The notes beneath the pieces were generated by a model, which did not search any database, was not told the origin of the DNA, and saw nothing but the letters and a program-made list of their open reading frames with translations. 27,745 nucleotides of DNA from CAZRRV01 sp045660865 (GTDB lineage Bacteria > Bacillota > Clostridia > Oscillospirales > Acutalibacteraceae): NCBI GenBank assembly GCA_045660865.1, contig JAZREP010000022.1, positions 1 to 27,745 of the forward strand, written 5' to 3'. Within the stretch, counting starts at the first letter, position 1; each line of letters starts with the position of its first letter. Position numbers and translations under genes: made by a program. Positions 7,570 through 15,511 of this stretch are shown in pieces.

Positions 7570-8289
7570 TTATTCCATACCCAGCAACTTTAAGGGTGAA
7601 ACGGCGATGCCGTCTTTATACATTTCAAAATGAAAATGTGTCTGTTCAACACTTTCGCTTGGTATCTGGTCAACAATACCGATTTGGGTTTTGGAGTTGA
7701 CAACGTCACCCTCTTTTACCGCTAATTTTGAATTTAAACCGCAATAAACACCTAGCACACCGTTTCCGTGGTCAATTTTAACCGTATTGCCGAGCATGGT
7801 GTCACGTTCCGCAAAAACAACCGTTCCGTCACCCGAAGAAAAAACAGCGGTACCTTTTTCGCAGGCAATATCTACGCCGTTATGGATACGCATATCACGA
7901 AAAGTTTCGGAATACTGCAACAGTTCGTTATTGAAATTTTTAATAACGTTGCCTGTAACCGGCATAACAAAATATTTTGCTGTTGGGGTGCTTATAACAG
8001 GAGCTTTATCGGTGGTTTCAGGCACTGAAACCGGCTCTTTCGGTACGTTGCTTTGGGTTTTGTCAACAGGTGTAGTATTAGATACTGGCGGCTCTGCTTC
8101 TGAAACGACTTCCGAAACTGATGACACCGATTCGGTGTCATTTTTAGAAGAACTGTCCTTTGCCGGAATGGGTGCAGTAGCGCTCCAAGCGGCCATACCA
8201 ATCGCAACTAAACAGGCGCAGCAAACGAGATAAAAACCTTTTTCTTTAAAAAATGATTTTGCTTTTTCTTTGAAAGTTTTTTTATACAT
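7570..8289 (-). CDS. M23/LytM-domain membrane protein, SpoIIQ-like
   Basis: This 239-residue protein has a basic N-terminal cytoplasmic part (1-18), one transmembrane helix (about 19-38), a Ser/Pro/Thr/Glu-rich linker (44-100) and a LytM/peptidase M23 domain (about 107-236). The zinc ligands look intact: His136 and Asp140 in HNGVDIA, and His218/His220 in THFHFE. SpoIIQ is the forespore half of the SpoIIQ-SpoIIIAH channel that links forespore and mother cell; clostridial SpoIIQ commonly keeps the zinc site that B. subtilis lost. The short size and architecture fit SpoIIQ, but a general cell-wall endopeptidase is possible, and SpoIIIAH or other engulfment genes are not nearby. SD: AGAGGTTG. Confidence 0.78.
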   Translation of the reverse strand: MYKKTFKEKAKSFFKEKGFYLVCCACLVAIGMAAWSATAPIPAKDSSSKNDTESVSSVSEVVSEAEPPVSNTTPVDKTQSNVPKEPVSVPETTDKAPVISTPTAKYFVMPVTGNVIKNFNNELLQYSETFRDMRIHNGVDIACEKGTAVFSSGDGTVVFAERDTMLGNTVKIDHGNGVLGVYCGLNSKLAVKEGDVVNSKTQIGIVDQIPSESVEQTHFHFEMYKDGIAVSPLKLLGME

Positions 8290-8413
8290 AATTTCAACCT
8301 CTTATTTTCAGTCTGTTTTTATTGTGGGTAAAAAAAGCAAAATTTATACAGGGGGCACAAACTTTATGTTTTTAAATTGTTCACAATTTGAATACAATTT
8401 TAAAATAATTGGC

Positions 8414-8422
8414 TGTTATAAT
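8414..8422 (+). promoter_or_regulatory. Extended -10 promoter of the candidate small RNA
   Basis: TG-T-TATAAT is a consensus extended -10 (TG 8414-8415, TATAAT 8417-8422). The -35 region is weak. Initiation would be near 8428-8430, directly at the 5' arm of the RNA's outer stem. Confidence 0.7.
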
Positions 8423-8427
8423 ATGCT

Positions 8428-8528
8428 TGTACTCAAAAAGTACAGGCAACCGCAAGCCTGTATGAAGTACAAAACCCTCCTCAAAACCCCAACAACGAAA
8501 AACGCTTCTGCAAAGAGGCGTTTTTTCG
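8428..8528 (+). ncRNA. Candidate small RNA with anti-SD C-rich region
   Basis: This is an intergenic, roughly 100-nt unit with its own promoter and terminator, between spoIIQ-like and pckG. At the 5' end nested stems are possible: TTGTACT (8427-8433) with AGTACAA (8466-8472) enclosing TACAGGC (8441-8447) with GCCTGTA (8456-8462). An alternative stem, GTACT with AGTAC (8429-8443), competes with it. Then comes unpaired 8473-8497, holding CCCTCCTC and ACCCC, which are complementary to Shine-Dalgarno sequences. A strong terminator closes the unit. This is the build of Gram-positive trans-acting RNAs such as RoxS/RsaE, but I do not claim homology. It could also be a leader remnant. Confidence 0.55.
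8501..8527 (+). terminator. Intrinsic terminator of the candidate small RNA
   Basis: AACGCTTCT (8501-8509) pairs with AGAGGCGTT (8514-8522) around a GCAA tetraloop, followed by TTTTTT. The stem can extend outward with ACGAAA and TTTCGT. Confidence 0.85.
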
Positions 8529-8588
8529 TTTAGGTAAATATATATAATATTTATATATAATTTTTCCATTTTGTGTTAATAAATACAC

Positions 8589-8617
8589 TTGTTATTTACA
8601 TAATAATTTGGTATACT
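8589..8617 (+). promoter_or_regulatory. Promoter of pckG
   Basis: TTGTTA (8589-8594), a 17-nt spacer and TATACT (8612-8617). Transcription from about 8624 gives a leader of some 37 nt carrying the SD AAAGGAAG. It lies downstream of the small RNA terminator, so the two units are separate. Confidence 0.7.
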
Positions 8618-8660
8618 GTTAAATAGGGAAATTTAGATTTTCAGAAAGGAAGATTTTTCT

Positions 8661-10439
8661 ATGACACAAAACAAAACCGTTCTTTCCTGGATTGAGGAAA
8701 TGAAGGCTCTTGTTAATCCTGATAATGTTGTTTGGATTGACGGAAGTGAAGCACAGCAAGAGGAACTGCGCAAATTGGCTGTTTCAACCGGCGAAATGAT
8801 TAAGCTTAATGAGGAGAAACTGCCCGGCTGCTATTTGCACCGTACAAATCCTAACGACGTAGCCCGTGTTGAGGACCGTACATTTATCTGCTCTCGTGAG
8901 AAAGAGAATGCAGGCCCTACTAACAACTGGTGCGACCCGCAGGAAATGTATAAAAAACTTTATGACATCGCACGTGACAGCTATAAAGGCCGCACAATGT
9001 ATGTCATTCCTTATTCTATGGGACCGATAGGTTCACCTATTGCTAAAATCGGCGTTGAGCTTACCGACTCTGTATACGTTGTACTCAACATGCTTATTAT
9101 GACTCGTGTAAGCACCGAGGTATTAAAGGTTTTAGGCGACAGTAACGACTGGGTACGCGGCTTACATTGCCGTTGCGATATTGACCCTGAAAATCGTTAT
9201 ATCTGCCACTTCCCTGAGGATAACACAATTATCTCTGTAAACTCCGGCTACGGCGGAAACGTATTGCTCGGCAAAAAATGCTTTGCATTGCGTATCGCTT
9301 CTTACCAAGGCTGGAAAGAAGGCTGGATGGCAGAGCATATGCTCATCTTAGGTCTTGAGAATCCTAAGGGTGAGGTTAAGTATGTTGCCGCTGCTTTCCC
9401 GTCTGCTTGCGGTAAAACCAACCTTGCTATGCTTATTCCGCCCGAATATCTCCGTGAAAAAGGTTACAAGATTTGGACTGTCGGCGATGATATCGCTTGG
9501 ATGAAAATCGGCGCTGACGGCAGACTTTATGCTATCAACCCCGAAAACGGCTTCTTCGGTGTTGCTCCCGGTACAAATGAGCATTCTAACTTCAATGCAT
9601 TGGAGAGCACAAAGAAAAACACCATCTTCACCAACGTTGCTTTGGATTTGAACGACAATACAGTTTGGTGGGAAGGTCTTAATAAGAACCTGCCTGAGAA
9701 TGCTTTGGATTGGAAAGGCAACGCTTGGGACCCCGCTAAGTTTAATAAAGCTGACAAGAGCACTTGCGCTGCACACCCCAACTCCAGATTTACAGCACCG
9801 GCTGAAAACTGCCCCTGCATTTCTGATGAGTTCAATAAGGGTCAAGGCGTGCCGATTTCTGCAATTATCTTCGGCGGCCGTCGTGCAAAATGCGCTCCGC
9901 TGGTTTACCAGTCAAAAGATTGGGTTAACGGCGTATTCGTAGGCTCTGCTATGGCTTCTGAGACCACCGCTGCTGCTGCCGGTGCCGTTGGCGTTGTTCG
10001 CCGTGACCCGATGGCTATGTTGCCCTTCTGTGGTTACCATATGGCTGACTACTTCCAGCACTGGCTCGATATGGGTGAAAAATTAGGCGATAAAGCTCCC
10101 AAAATCTTCAACGTTAACTGGTTCCGCACCGACGATGAAGGCAACTTCATCTGGCCCGGATTTGGCGACAATATGCGTGTTCTTAACTGGATTGTTGACC
10201 GTTGCGAAGGCGAGGCTGACGCAGTAGAAACCGCAATCGGTTACGTTCCGAAGCCGGAGGATATCGACCTTACCGATTTGGATATCGACCTTGATACCTT
10301 AAAGGGTATTTTGGCTGTTGATAAAGAGGTTTGGAGCAAAGAGGCTGCTGAAATCGAAGAGCATTATAAGAAATTCGGTGACAGATTGCCTGAAGAGCTT
10401 AAAGAACAGCTTGCTACTCTTAAAGCTAACTTGAAATAA
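8661..10439 (+). CDS. pckG: Phosphoenolpyruvate carboxykinase, GTP-dependent
   Basis: This 592-residue enzyme catalyses oxaloacetate + GTP to PEP + GDP + CO2, and often the reverse, carboxylating direction in anaerobes that ferment via succinate. The P-loop signature of the GTP family, FPSACGKTN, is at 246-254 with the active-site Cys250. Further family blocks are YVIPYSMGPIGSP near 112, GDDIAWMK, and FGGRRAKCAPLVYQS. The length matches the GTP form (about 590-620), not the ATP form (about 530). Codon usage is strongly biased to GCT, GGC, CGT and TTC compared with neighbours, as expected for a highly expressed gene. It is monocistronic, with its own promoter and terminator. Confidence 0.97.
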   Translation: MTQNKTVLSWIEEMKALVNPDNVVWIDGSEAQQEELRKLAVSTGEMIKLNEEKLPGCYLHRTNPNDVARVEDRTFICSREKENAGPTNNWCDPQEMYKKLYDIARDSYKGRTMYVIPYSMGPIGSPIAKIGVELTDSVYVVLNMLIMTRVSTEVLKVLGDSNDWVRGLHCRCDIDPENRYICHFPEDNTIISVNSGYGGNVLLGKKCFALRIASYQGWKEGWMAEHMLILGLENPKGEVKYVAAAFPSACGKTNLAMLIPPEYLREKGYKIWTVGDDIAWMKIGADGRLYAINPENGFFGVAPGTNEHSNFNALESTKKNTIFTNVALDLNDNTVWWEGLNKNLPENALDWKGNAWDPAKFNKADKSTCAAHPNSRFTAPAENCPCISDEFNKGQGVPISAIIFGGRRAKCAPLVYQSKDWVNGVFVGSAMASETTAAAAGAVGVVRRDPMAMLPFCGYHMADYFQHWLDMGEKLGDKAPKIFNVNWFRTDDEGNFIWPGFGDNMRVLNWIVDRCEGEADAVETAIGYVPKPEDIDLTDLDIDLDTLKGILAVDKEVWSKEAAEIEEHYKKFGDRLPEELKEQLATLKANLK

Positions 10440-10450
10440 TCTTAAATTAA

Positions 10451-10483
10451 ACGAAGCTCGAATTTTTCGAGCTTCGTTTTTTT
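10451..10483 (+). terminator. Terminator of pckG
   Basis: ACGAAGCTCGAA (10451-10462) pairs with TTCGAGCTTCGT (10466-10477) around a 3-nt loop, followed by seven T. Confidence 0.95.
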
Positions 10484-10486
10484 AAC

Positions 10487-10515
10487 TTGACTGTACATTA
10501 AAAATAAGGCATAAT
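10487..10515 (+). promoter_or_regulatory. Promoter of gtrA-like gene
   Basis: TTGACT (10487-10492), a 17-nt spacer and CATAAT (10510-10515), directly after the pckG terminator. Confidence 0.7.
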
Positions 10516-10551
10516 GTAATGGGGTTAAAAAATAATATGTGAGGGTATAAA

Positions 10552-10956
10552 ATGTCAACTAAATCTGTATTTCAAGCTGTAAAGTTTTTATTGTTTTCTG
10601 TGTCTGCGGGTATCATACAGGCAGGCTCTTTTACACTTATGAATGAGCTTTTTAAAATGCCTTATTGGCCTGCGTATCTTATTTCACTAATACTTTCGGT
10701 GCTCTGGAACTTTACGTTAAACCGCCGTTACACCTTCCAGTCTGCCGCAAATATTCCAATAGCAATGGCTAAGGTTTTCGGCTTCTATTTAGTATTCACT
10801 CCGCTTTCCACCTGGCTCGGTCATATAGCAACCGAGGGCGGAATAAACGAGTACATAGTTTTAGGGTTAACGATGGTTAGCAATTTCGTTTTAGAATTTT
10901 TGTTTTGCAAATTTGTGGTTTACCGCAATCAAGAAAACACAAGAGTACAAAAATAA
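10552..10956 (+). CDS. GtrA family membrane protein
   Basis: This 134-residue protein has four transmembrane helices. The GtrA marks are present: KFLLFSVSAGIIQAGSF in helix 1, and WNFTLNRRYTFQS after helix 2 (the NR.YTF motif is the family hallmark). GtrA proteins are linked to polyprenyl-phosphate-linked sugar transfer or flipping in cell-surface glycan synthesis. No glycosyltransferase lies nearby, so the partner is unknown. SD GAGGG lies 8 nt before the ATG. It is a single-gene transcription unit. Confidence 0.9.
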   Translation: MSTKSVFQAVKFLLFSVSAGIIQAGSFTLMNELFKMPYWPAYLISLILSVLWNFTLNRRYTFQSAANIPIAMAKVFGFYLVFTPLSTWLGHIATEGGINEYIVLGLTMVSNFVLEFLFCKFVVYRNQENTRVQK

Positions 10957-10994
10957 AAAGATGGAAACGCAAAATGCGTTTCCATCTTTTTTTT
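10957..10994. terminator. Bidirectional terminator between gtrA-like gene and rsmF
   Basis: AAAGATGGAAACGCA and TGCGTTTCCATCTTT form a perfect 15-bp stem (10957-10989 region) with a 3-nt A loop. It is flanked by AAATAAA on one side and TTTTTTT on the other, suiting convergent genes. Confidence 0.93.
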
Positions 10995-10995
10995 A

Positions 10996-12330
10996 TTACA
11001 ATATTCTTAAACCCTTGGGATAATGGTTCTTTAATCGGCCGCCGCTTGCTTTGCCGAAGCCAAGCGGTACACCGTCAACAAAAACACCGCAATAGCCTTT
11101 ATACTCATTGCCGCAAGGTATTTCCTCTCCGTGCAAAAAGGCTGAAATGAGCGGGTCACCGCATTTGAGCGAAATGCTTTGACGTGGTAAACAAGCAGGG
11201 GTAGTGAAGAGTCCGTGTGACGGAACAAAACGCCCTTTTTGCATACTACCTGCCAAAATGCCGTTGCGAATCACGGGGCAGTCAGGTAAAGCGTAGTTTG
11301 TTGTTATGTAAACTCTTTCGCCTATGGTGACAACATTTCCGGGGCATTCATTTTGGAAATTTTCTTTATAAAATAAATCAAAAACGGGATTATCAGAGGT
11401 GCGGTTATCTACGGGCTTTGACACCTTAGAATCGCCCTCTTTTTTTAATAGTGCAACAAAGTGTCCTTCACCGCCGTGACAAGGCAAAATCCGCCTAGTA
11501 TAATGCAAATTCTTAGTGTTTGGTGAAAGCTTTGCAAAACCGTCTTGACCAAATGCTGCTTTAATGGGCACAAGTTCAAAATCAGGGTGCCTATTTAAAA
11601 AGTCTGCAATTTGCAATTCATTTTCCTCTATTGCAAAGGTGCATGTGCTGTAACAAAGGTGACCGCCCGGTTTTAGCATATTGGCAGCACAGTCTAAAAT
11701 TTCTTGCTGCCTTGCGGCGCAAAGTTTAATATTGTCCTCTGACCATTCGGTAACAGCGGCAGCTTCTTTGCGCATCATACCCTCGCCTGAACAGGGCGCG
11801 TCAACTAAAATCTTGTCAAAAAATTCTCCTAAGCAGTCGGCTAGTTTGTTTGCTGAAAGTGATGAAACAACCGCATTGTTCACACCCAAACGTTCCAAGT
11901 TTGAAAGTAAAGCTTGTGCACGTGCGGTAACATATTCATTACACCAAACAAGCCCTTTTCCGTCCAGTTTTCCTGCTATTTGTGTTGCTTTGCCGCCGGG
12001 AGCAGAGCAAAGGTCAAGTACAATTTCGTAAGGTCCAGGGCTCAAAGCCTCCACAGCAGAGCTAGCAGAAGGCTCCTGCAAATAAAATGCACCTGCATGG
12101 TGATATGGGCTGTTGCCGATTTTCTCATTTTCTTTTAAATAATAAGAATCCTTGCAAAAGGGCGAAACAGAGCGGGAGGAAGTCAGTTCATTTTTCACAG
12201 CCTCGGTGCATTTAAGCGGATTAAGGCGCAAGGCACGAAAGGGCGCACCGTTTAAGGAATCTAAAAATTCAGGGAACCTAGCTCCCAAAAGTGATTCCAT
12301 TCGATTTAAAAAAATTTTTGGAAAATTCAT
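10996..12330 (-). CDS. rsmF: RsmF-type rRNA cytosine-C5 methyltransferase
   Basis: This 444-residue protein is of the NOL1/NOP2/Sun family and transfers methyl from SAM to C5 of a cytosine in 16S rRNA. It shows the SAM motif DLCSAPGGKATQIA (motif I), motif IV DAPCSGEGMM with its Cys, motif VI YSTCTF with the nucleophilic Cys, then the RsmF-type C-terminal extension with the PUA-like segment (YKGYCGVFVDGVPLGFGKASGGRLKNHYPKGLR) at the end. The target base cannot be fixed from the sequence. I chose the ATG at 12330 because AGGTGAT lies 6 nt upstream; an in-frame ATG 12 codons earlier lacks an SD. It is divergent from the Asn/Gln mini protein gene. Confidence 0.93.
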   Translation of the reverse strand: MNFPKIFLNRMESLLGARFPEFLDSLNGAPFRALRLNPLKCTEAVKNELTSSRSVSPFCKDSYYLKENEKIGNSPYHHAGAFYLQEPSASSAVEALSPGPYEIVLDLCSAPGGKATQIAGKLDGKGLVWCNEYVTARAQALLSNLERLGVNNAVVSSLSANKLADCLGEFFDKILVDAPCSGEGMMRKEAAAVTEWSEDNIKLCAARQQEILDCAANMLKPGGHLCYSTCTFAIEENELQIADFLNRHPDFELVPIKAAFGQDGFAKLSPNTKNLHYTRRILPCHGGEGHFVALLKKEGDSKVSKPVDNRTSDNPVFDLFYKENFQNECPGNVVTIGERVYITTNYALPDCPVIRNGILAGSMQKGRFVPSHGLFTTPACLPRQSISLKCGDPLISAFLHGEEIPCGNEYKGYCGVFVDGVPLGFGKASGGRLKNHYPKGLRIL

Positions 12331-12397
12331 TTTTATCACCTGTGCATAAAACAAAAATACGAGCAAATACTATCAATATGAAAGCGGGGTGAGCATA

Positions 12398-12547
12398 GTG
12401 GATAACAACCAAAACCGTAACAATCAGAACAATAACAACCAGAACAATAACAACAACCAGAACAACAATAACAATCAGAACAATAACCAGAACAACAATC
12501 AGAACAACAATAGCAACAATAACCAGAACCGTCAAAACAACAGATAA
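12398..12547 (+). CDS. 49-residue Asn/Gln-repeat mini protein
   Basis: Reading GTG-GAT-AAC-AAC from 12398 gives an ORF of 49 residues, 34 of them Asn and 9 Gln, the rest Met, Asp, three Arg and one Ser. Runs of N2-N5 alternate with single Q. GGGGTGA lies 5 nt before the GTG, and a strong terminator follows 15 nt after the TAA, so this looks like a real gene. An ATG at 12378 runs only into a stop. Such Asn/Gln tracts are prion-like low-complexity sequences. No function can be assigned, but a role as a spore-surface or aggregation-prone structural protein is possible. The reverse strand of the same DNA gives a meaningless Val/Ile repeat. Confidence 0.7.
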   Translation: MDNNQNRNNQNNNNQNNNNNQNNNNNQNNNQNNNQNNNSNNNQNRQNNR

Positions 12548-12561
12548 GAATTTTTCGAACG

Positions 12562-12602
12562 AATACCTTATCGGAGCTAAAACTTCGATAGGGTATTTTT
12601 TA
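12562..12602. terminator. Terminator after the Asn/Gln mini protein
   Basis: The arm 12562-12576 pairs with 12583-12597 (15 bp including wobbles, loop CTAAAA), followed by TTTTTT. It overlaps the 3' end of yitT, so it may serve that convergent gene as well. Confidence 0.85.
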
Positions 12603-13454
12603 ATTTAATTTTGAAAAACCCTCACCCAATATTTCGCCCGCCTCGGCAACCATAACAAAGGCCGCAGGGTCGGTAGTCTTTATCACACGGTGGAGCCTTG
12701 CTGTTTCAAAACGCCGAACGGCGCAGATTAACATATCTTGTTCTTTGCCGGAATATCCGCCGACAGTTGCAATACGGGTTACACCCCGTTGCACTTCTTT
12801 TATAATTCCAAATTTTAAGTCTTCTGCATTTTTAGTTATAATAAAAAACACTTTCGCACGCTCTGAGCCGTAAAGCAAAGTATCCATTACACGTGAGGAA
12901 ATAAAGAGCGCCAAAGCAGAATACATTGCGCTCTCTAAATCCTTATAAACAAATACGGTAAGGCCAATAATTACAGCATCAATTGTTAGTATTAACCTGC
13001 CCATTAAAATGTGCGGAAAACGCAGTTTTAAAAGTTTTGCTATAATATCTACTCCGCCGGTTGTGGCGCCGTGAAGTATTACAAGTGTTAAGCCGAATCC
13101 CATTAGTACACCGCCAAAAAGGGATGCCAATAGGCGGTCGCCGGTATAAGCGTAGGGTATAAGTTCGGCCAAATCAATAAAAACCGAAACCGAGAGAGTG
13201 GCAACGGCACTTAGTAAAACAAAACGGAGACTAAAACGCTTGTATCCAATAATAAACAAAGGAATATTTAAAATAAAAACGCCAATTCCTACCGGCAAGC
13301 GTATTAAATAATGCAGCAGCGCCGCAACACCGGTTGCACCGCCGGGAGTGATATAATTTGGGCCTATAAATACAGCAAAGGCCGCCGAATAGGCGGCCGC
13401 ACCCAAAACAATATAAAAAATATCATTGGCAAGATTTTTTAATTTATCTTTCAA
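12600..13454 (-). CDS. YitT family membrane protein with C-terminal DUF2179
   Basis: This 284-residue protein has five to six hydrophobic helices (residues 10-190), then a soluble DUF2179 domain (about 200-280, RAKVFFIITKN through DPAAFVMVAEAGEILGEGF). The repeated glycine-rich loops ITPGGATGVA and HGATTGGVDIIAK are typical of the YitT/YczE-like family, which is of unknown transport function. The start is TTG with AGAGGA 6 nt upstream. It lies 57 nt downstream of mrnC on the same strand and is probably the tail of the obg-mrnC operon. Confidence 0.88.
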   Translation of the reverse strand: MKDKLKNLANDIFYIVLGAAAYSAAFAVFIGPNYITPGGATGVAALLHYLIRLPVGIGVFILNIPLFIIGYKRFSLRFVLLSAVATLSVSVFIDLAELIPYAYTGDRLLASLFGGVLMGFGLTLVILHGATTGGVDIIAKLLKLRFPHILMGRLILTIDAVIIGLTVFVYKDLESAMYSALALFISSRVMDTLLYGSERAKVFFIITKNAEDLKFGIIKEVQRGVTRIATVGGYSGKEQDMLICAVRRFETARLHRVIKTTDPAAFVMVAEAGEILGEGFSKLN

Positions 13455-13511
13455 AATATCCTCTCCGTTTTTAAGCTGCGGTTAGGAATATTTTGCCCTT
13501 AGACGTGTGGA

Positions 13512-13883
13512 TTATGCTTCTTGCCAGATTAAATTAAACAGTTCATACATTCTGTCTTTTTCGCCTTTTAGGTATAAAAAGCCGAATAAAGCTTCTAAAC
13601 CGGTAGCAGTATGATAACGAGTGTGGTCGGAGCTTTTAGGAATTGATGTTGTGTGGAAATTGCGCCCGCGCTTAAATACACTAAGCTCTTCTTCGCTTAA
13701 AAGAGGCTCAATTATCTTAAAGCCTTCAGCCTGTGCGTTGGCATTAACCAATTTAACCGAAAGACTGTGCAATTCGCCTGCAGGGCGGTTGACCTCAGCT
13801 AAACGCTCACGCACCAAAAGCTCATAAACACCGTCACCCACAAAGGCCAATGTAGATGGACTTAAAAGATTTGGTTTATCCAT
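13512..13883 (-). CDS. mrnC: Mini-ribonuclease III
   Basis: This 123-residue RNase III-like domain has no dsRNA-binding domain. It matures the ends of 23S rRNA in Firmicutes, aided by L3. The diagnostic motifs are FVGDGVYELLVRERL near the N-terminus, with the catalytic Asp and Glu, RYHTATGLEALFGFLYLKG in the middle-C part, with the second metal-binding acidic residues, and FNLIWQEA at the end. Length is normal for the family. It starts 15 nt after the obg stop and its SD (AGGTAG) lies in that gap, so the two genes are likely coupled. Confidence 0.93.
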   Translation of the reverse strand: MDKPNLLSPSTLAFVGDGVYELLVRERLAEVNRPAGELHSLSVKLVNANAQAEGFKIIEPLLSEEELSVFKRGRNFHTTSIPKSSDHTRYHTATGLEALFGFLYLKGEKDRMYELFNLIWQEA

Positions 13884-13898
13884 ATAAACTACCTGCCT

Positions 13899-15170
13899 TT
13901 AGGAAACATAATCAAATTCAATGTCATAAACACTTACGGTATCACCGTCTTTAACACCGGCTTTAATCAGCGCATCAATAATACCGCTTTGCTGTAAAAC
14001 TCTTTGGAAATACTGCAAAGATTCGTAATCGTCGGGGTCGGTTTTTGATAAAACCTTTAAAAGCCATTCTGCCTCAATAATAAATACTCCGTCTTGTACT
14101 CGTAATGTGAAATCACGTTTTGTAGGAGCAGTAAAGTCTTCAATCGGCTCGGGCTCTGCCTCATAGCGCAAAATGGGAGGAAGCTTTGAAAGCTCTTCCG
14201 CAACCGCCTTAATAAGGTCGGTTGTGCCCTCGGCAATAGGCGCCATAATTTTAAAGAATTTATATCCCTTGTCTGTGAAATATTTTTCTAATTCAAAAAG
14301 CTTGTCTTCATCTGCAAGGTCACATTTGTTGGCAACCACCAACATTTTACGTTCTGCTAATTCGGGGTTAAAGCTTGCTAATTCTTTGTTGATAAGGTTA
14401 AAATCGTCAATCGGGTCTCTACCCTCACTGCCTGAAGCATCAATAACGTGCAACAGCATACGGCAACGCTCTACGTGACGCAAAAAGTCGTGACCTAAAC
14501 CTACACCTTCGCCTGCGCCTTCAATCAGTCCCGGAATGTCAGCCATAACAAAGGAGTTCCCTTCATAAAGGCGAACCACACCGAGCACAGGGGTCAAGGT
14601 TGTAAAATGGTAATTGGCAATCTTGGGCTTAGCCTCGCTTACTACCGAAATAAGTGTAGATTTACCTACGTTCGGGAAGCCTACCAAACCAACGTCTGCC
14701 AAAAGTTTAAGCTCTAATGTTACATCAAGCGCTTCGCCGGGGTTACCATCCTTAGCAAAACGGGGCACCTGCCTTGTAGCTGTGGCAAAATGGGTGTTGC
14801 CCCAACCTCCGTTACCGCCTTTTGCAATTAGGACAGGCTCATCACCCGAAATGTCGGCAAGTATTCTGCCCGTTTCGGCATCCTTAACTATGGTGCCGCG
14901 GGGTACACGGAGCAATAAATCGGGCGCACTTTTACCTGTACAGCGGTTGGCACGGCCGTTTTCACCGTTTTGTGCAGTATATTTTTTCTTATAACGAAAA
15001 TCGGCAAGGGTAGAGAGATGGTCGTCGGCCTGCAAAAGAATGTTGCCGCCTTTACCACCGTCGCCTCCGTCAGGACCGCCTGCCGCTACATATTTCTCGC
15101 GATGGAATGAAACAGCACCGTTTCCGCCGTTTCCTGCCTTGAGATTGATTCTTGCTATATCAACAAACAT
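13899..15170 (-). CDS. obg: Obg/CgtA GTPase
   Basis: This 423-residue essential GTPase assists late 50S subunit assembly and stress signalling. The glycine-rich Obg fold occupies residues 1-158 (GGPDGGDGGKGGN, GNGGWGNTHFAT). The G domain follows (about 160-335): G1 GFPNVGKST, G3 DIPGLIEGA and G4 NKCD. The C-terminal OCT domain (about 345-423) is present; it is variable but common in Gram-positives. The ATG has AAGGAG upstream. It sits last in the ribosomal group rplU-prp-rpmA-obg, but an intrinsic terminator between rpmA and obg suggests reduced read-through from the rplU promoter. Confidence 0.96.
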   Translation of the reverse strand: MFVDIARINLKAGNGGNGAVSFHREKYVAAGGPDGGDGGKGGNILLQADDHLSTLADFRYKKKYTAQNGENGRANRCTGKSAPDLLLRVPRGTIVKDAETGRILADISGDEPVLIAKGGNGGWGNTHFATATRQVPRFAKDGNPGEALDVTLELKLLADVGLVGFPNVGKSTLISVVSEAKPKIANYHFTTLTPVLGVVRLYEGNSFVMADIPGLIEGAGEGVGLGHDFLRHVERCRMLLHVIDASGSEGRDPIDDFNLINKELASFNPELAERKMLVVANKCDLADEDKLFELEKYFTDKGYKFFKIMAPIAEGTTDLIKAVAEELSKLPPILRYEAEPEPIEDFTAPTKRDFTLRVQDGVFIIEAEWLLKVLSKTDPDDYESLQYFQRVLQQSGIIDALIKAGVKDGDTVSVYDIEFDYVS

Positions 15171-15192
15171 TAGCTAACTCCTTGGGTTTATT

Positions 15193-15219
15193 AAAAAAAG
15201 CCCGGAAAACCGGGCTTTT
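15193..15219 (-). terminator. Intercistronic terminator between rpmA and obg
   Basis: Minus strand: AAAAGCCCGG (15210-15219) pairs with CCGGGCTTTT (15196-15205) around a 4-nt loop, followed by a T-run. It lies after rpmA and before obg, so it would attenuate obg relative to the ribosomal genes. Confidence 0.88.
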
Positions 15220-15221
15220 AA

Positions 15222-15506
15222 TTATTGCTCTACAGCGTAAATGCTGACTTTCTTGCGGTCACGACCTAAACGCTCAAACTTAACTTTACCGTCAATCAAA
15301 GCGAAAAGTGTATCGTCGGAACCAATGCCCACATTCTCACCCGGGTGAATATGTGTGCCTCTCTGGCGAACCAGAATATTGCCGGCCAAAACAAACTGAC
15401 CGTCTGCGCGTTTCACACCAAGGCGCTTAGACTCACTGTCACGGCCGTTCTTGGTGGAACCCACACCTTTTTTATGCGCAAAAAGCTGAATATTAATTTT
15501 CAACAT
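15222..15506 (-). CDS. rpmA: 50S ribosomal protein L27 with Prp-cleaved N-terminal extension
   Basis: This is a 94-residue L27. The typical core is HKKGVGSTKNGRDSESKRLGVK, then GQ...GNILVRQRGTHIHPG, with the conserved HPGENVG. The first nine residues MLKINIQLF form the Firmicute N-terminal extension that the protease Prp removes after Phe9, exposing Ala10. The SD is GGAGGTG. The prp gene lies directly upstream (6 nt), completing the set. Confidence 0.98.
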   Translation of the reverse strand: MLKINIQLFAHKKGVGSTKNGRDSESKRLGVKRADGQFVLAGNILVRQRGTHIHPGENVGIGSDDTLFALIDGKVKFERLGRDRKKVSIYAVEQ

Positions 15507-15511
15507 GGTAC

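Noticed and set aside
8290..8400. Sigma-F promoter for the spoIIQ-like gene
   Set aside because: I looked for a GYWTA-N15-GGNRANA-type match in the leader and found only a weak partial one (ACATA with a poor -10).
8270..8533. 87-residue reading frame on the plus strand
   Set aside because: It overlaps the spoIIQ-like start region and the small RNA with its terminator, has no SD and no recognisable sequence.
12278..12535. 85-residue Val/Ile repeat reading frame on the minus strand
   Set aside because: It is the reverse strand of the AAC/AAT/CAG tract, has no SD, and the plus-strand frame has both an SD and a terminator.
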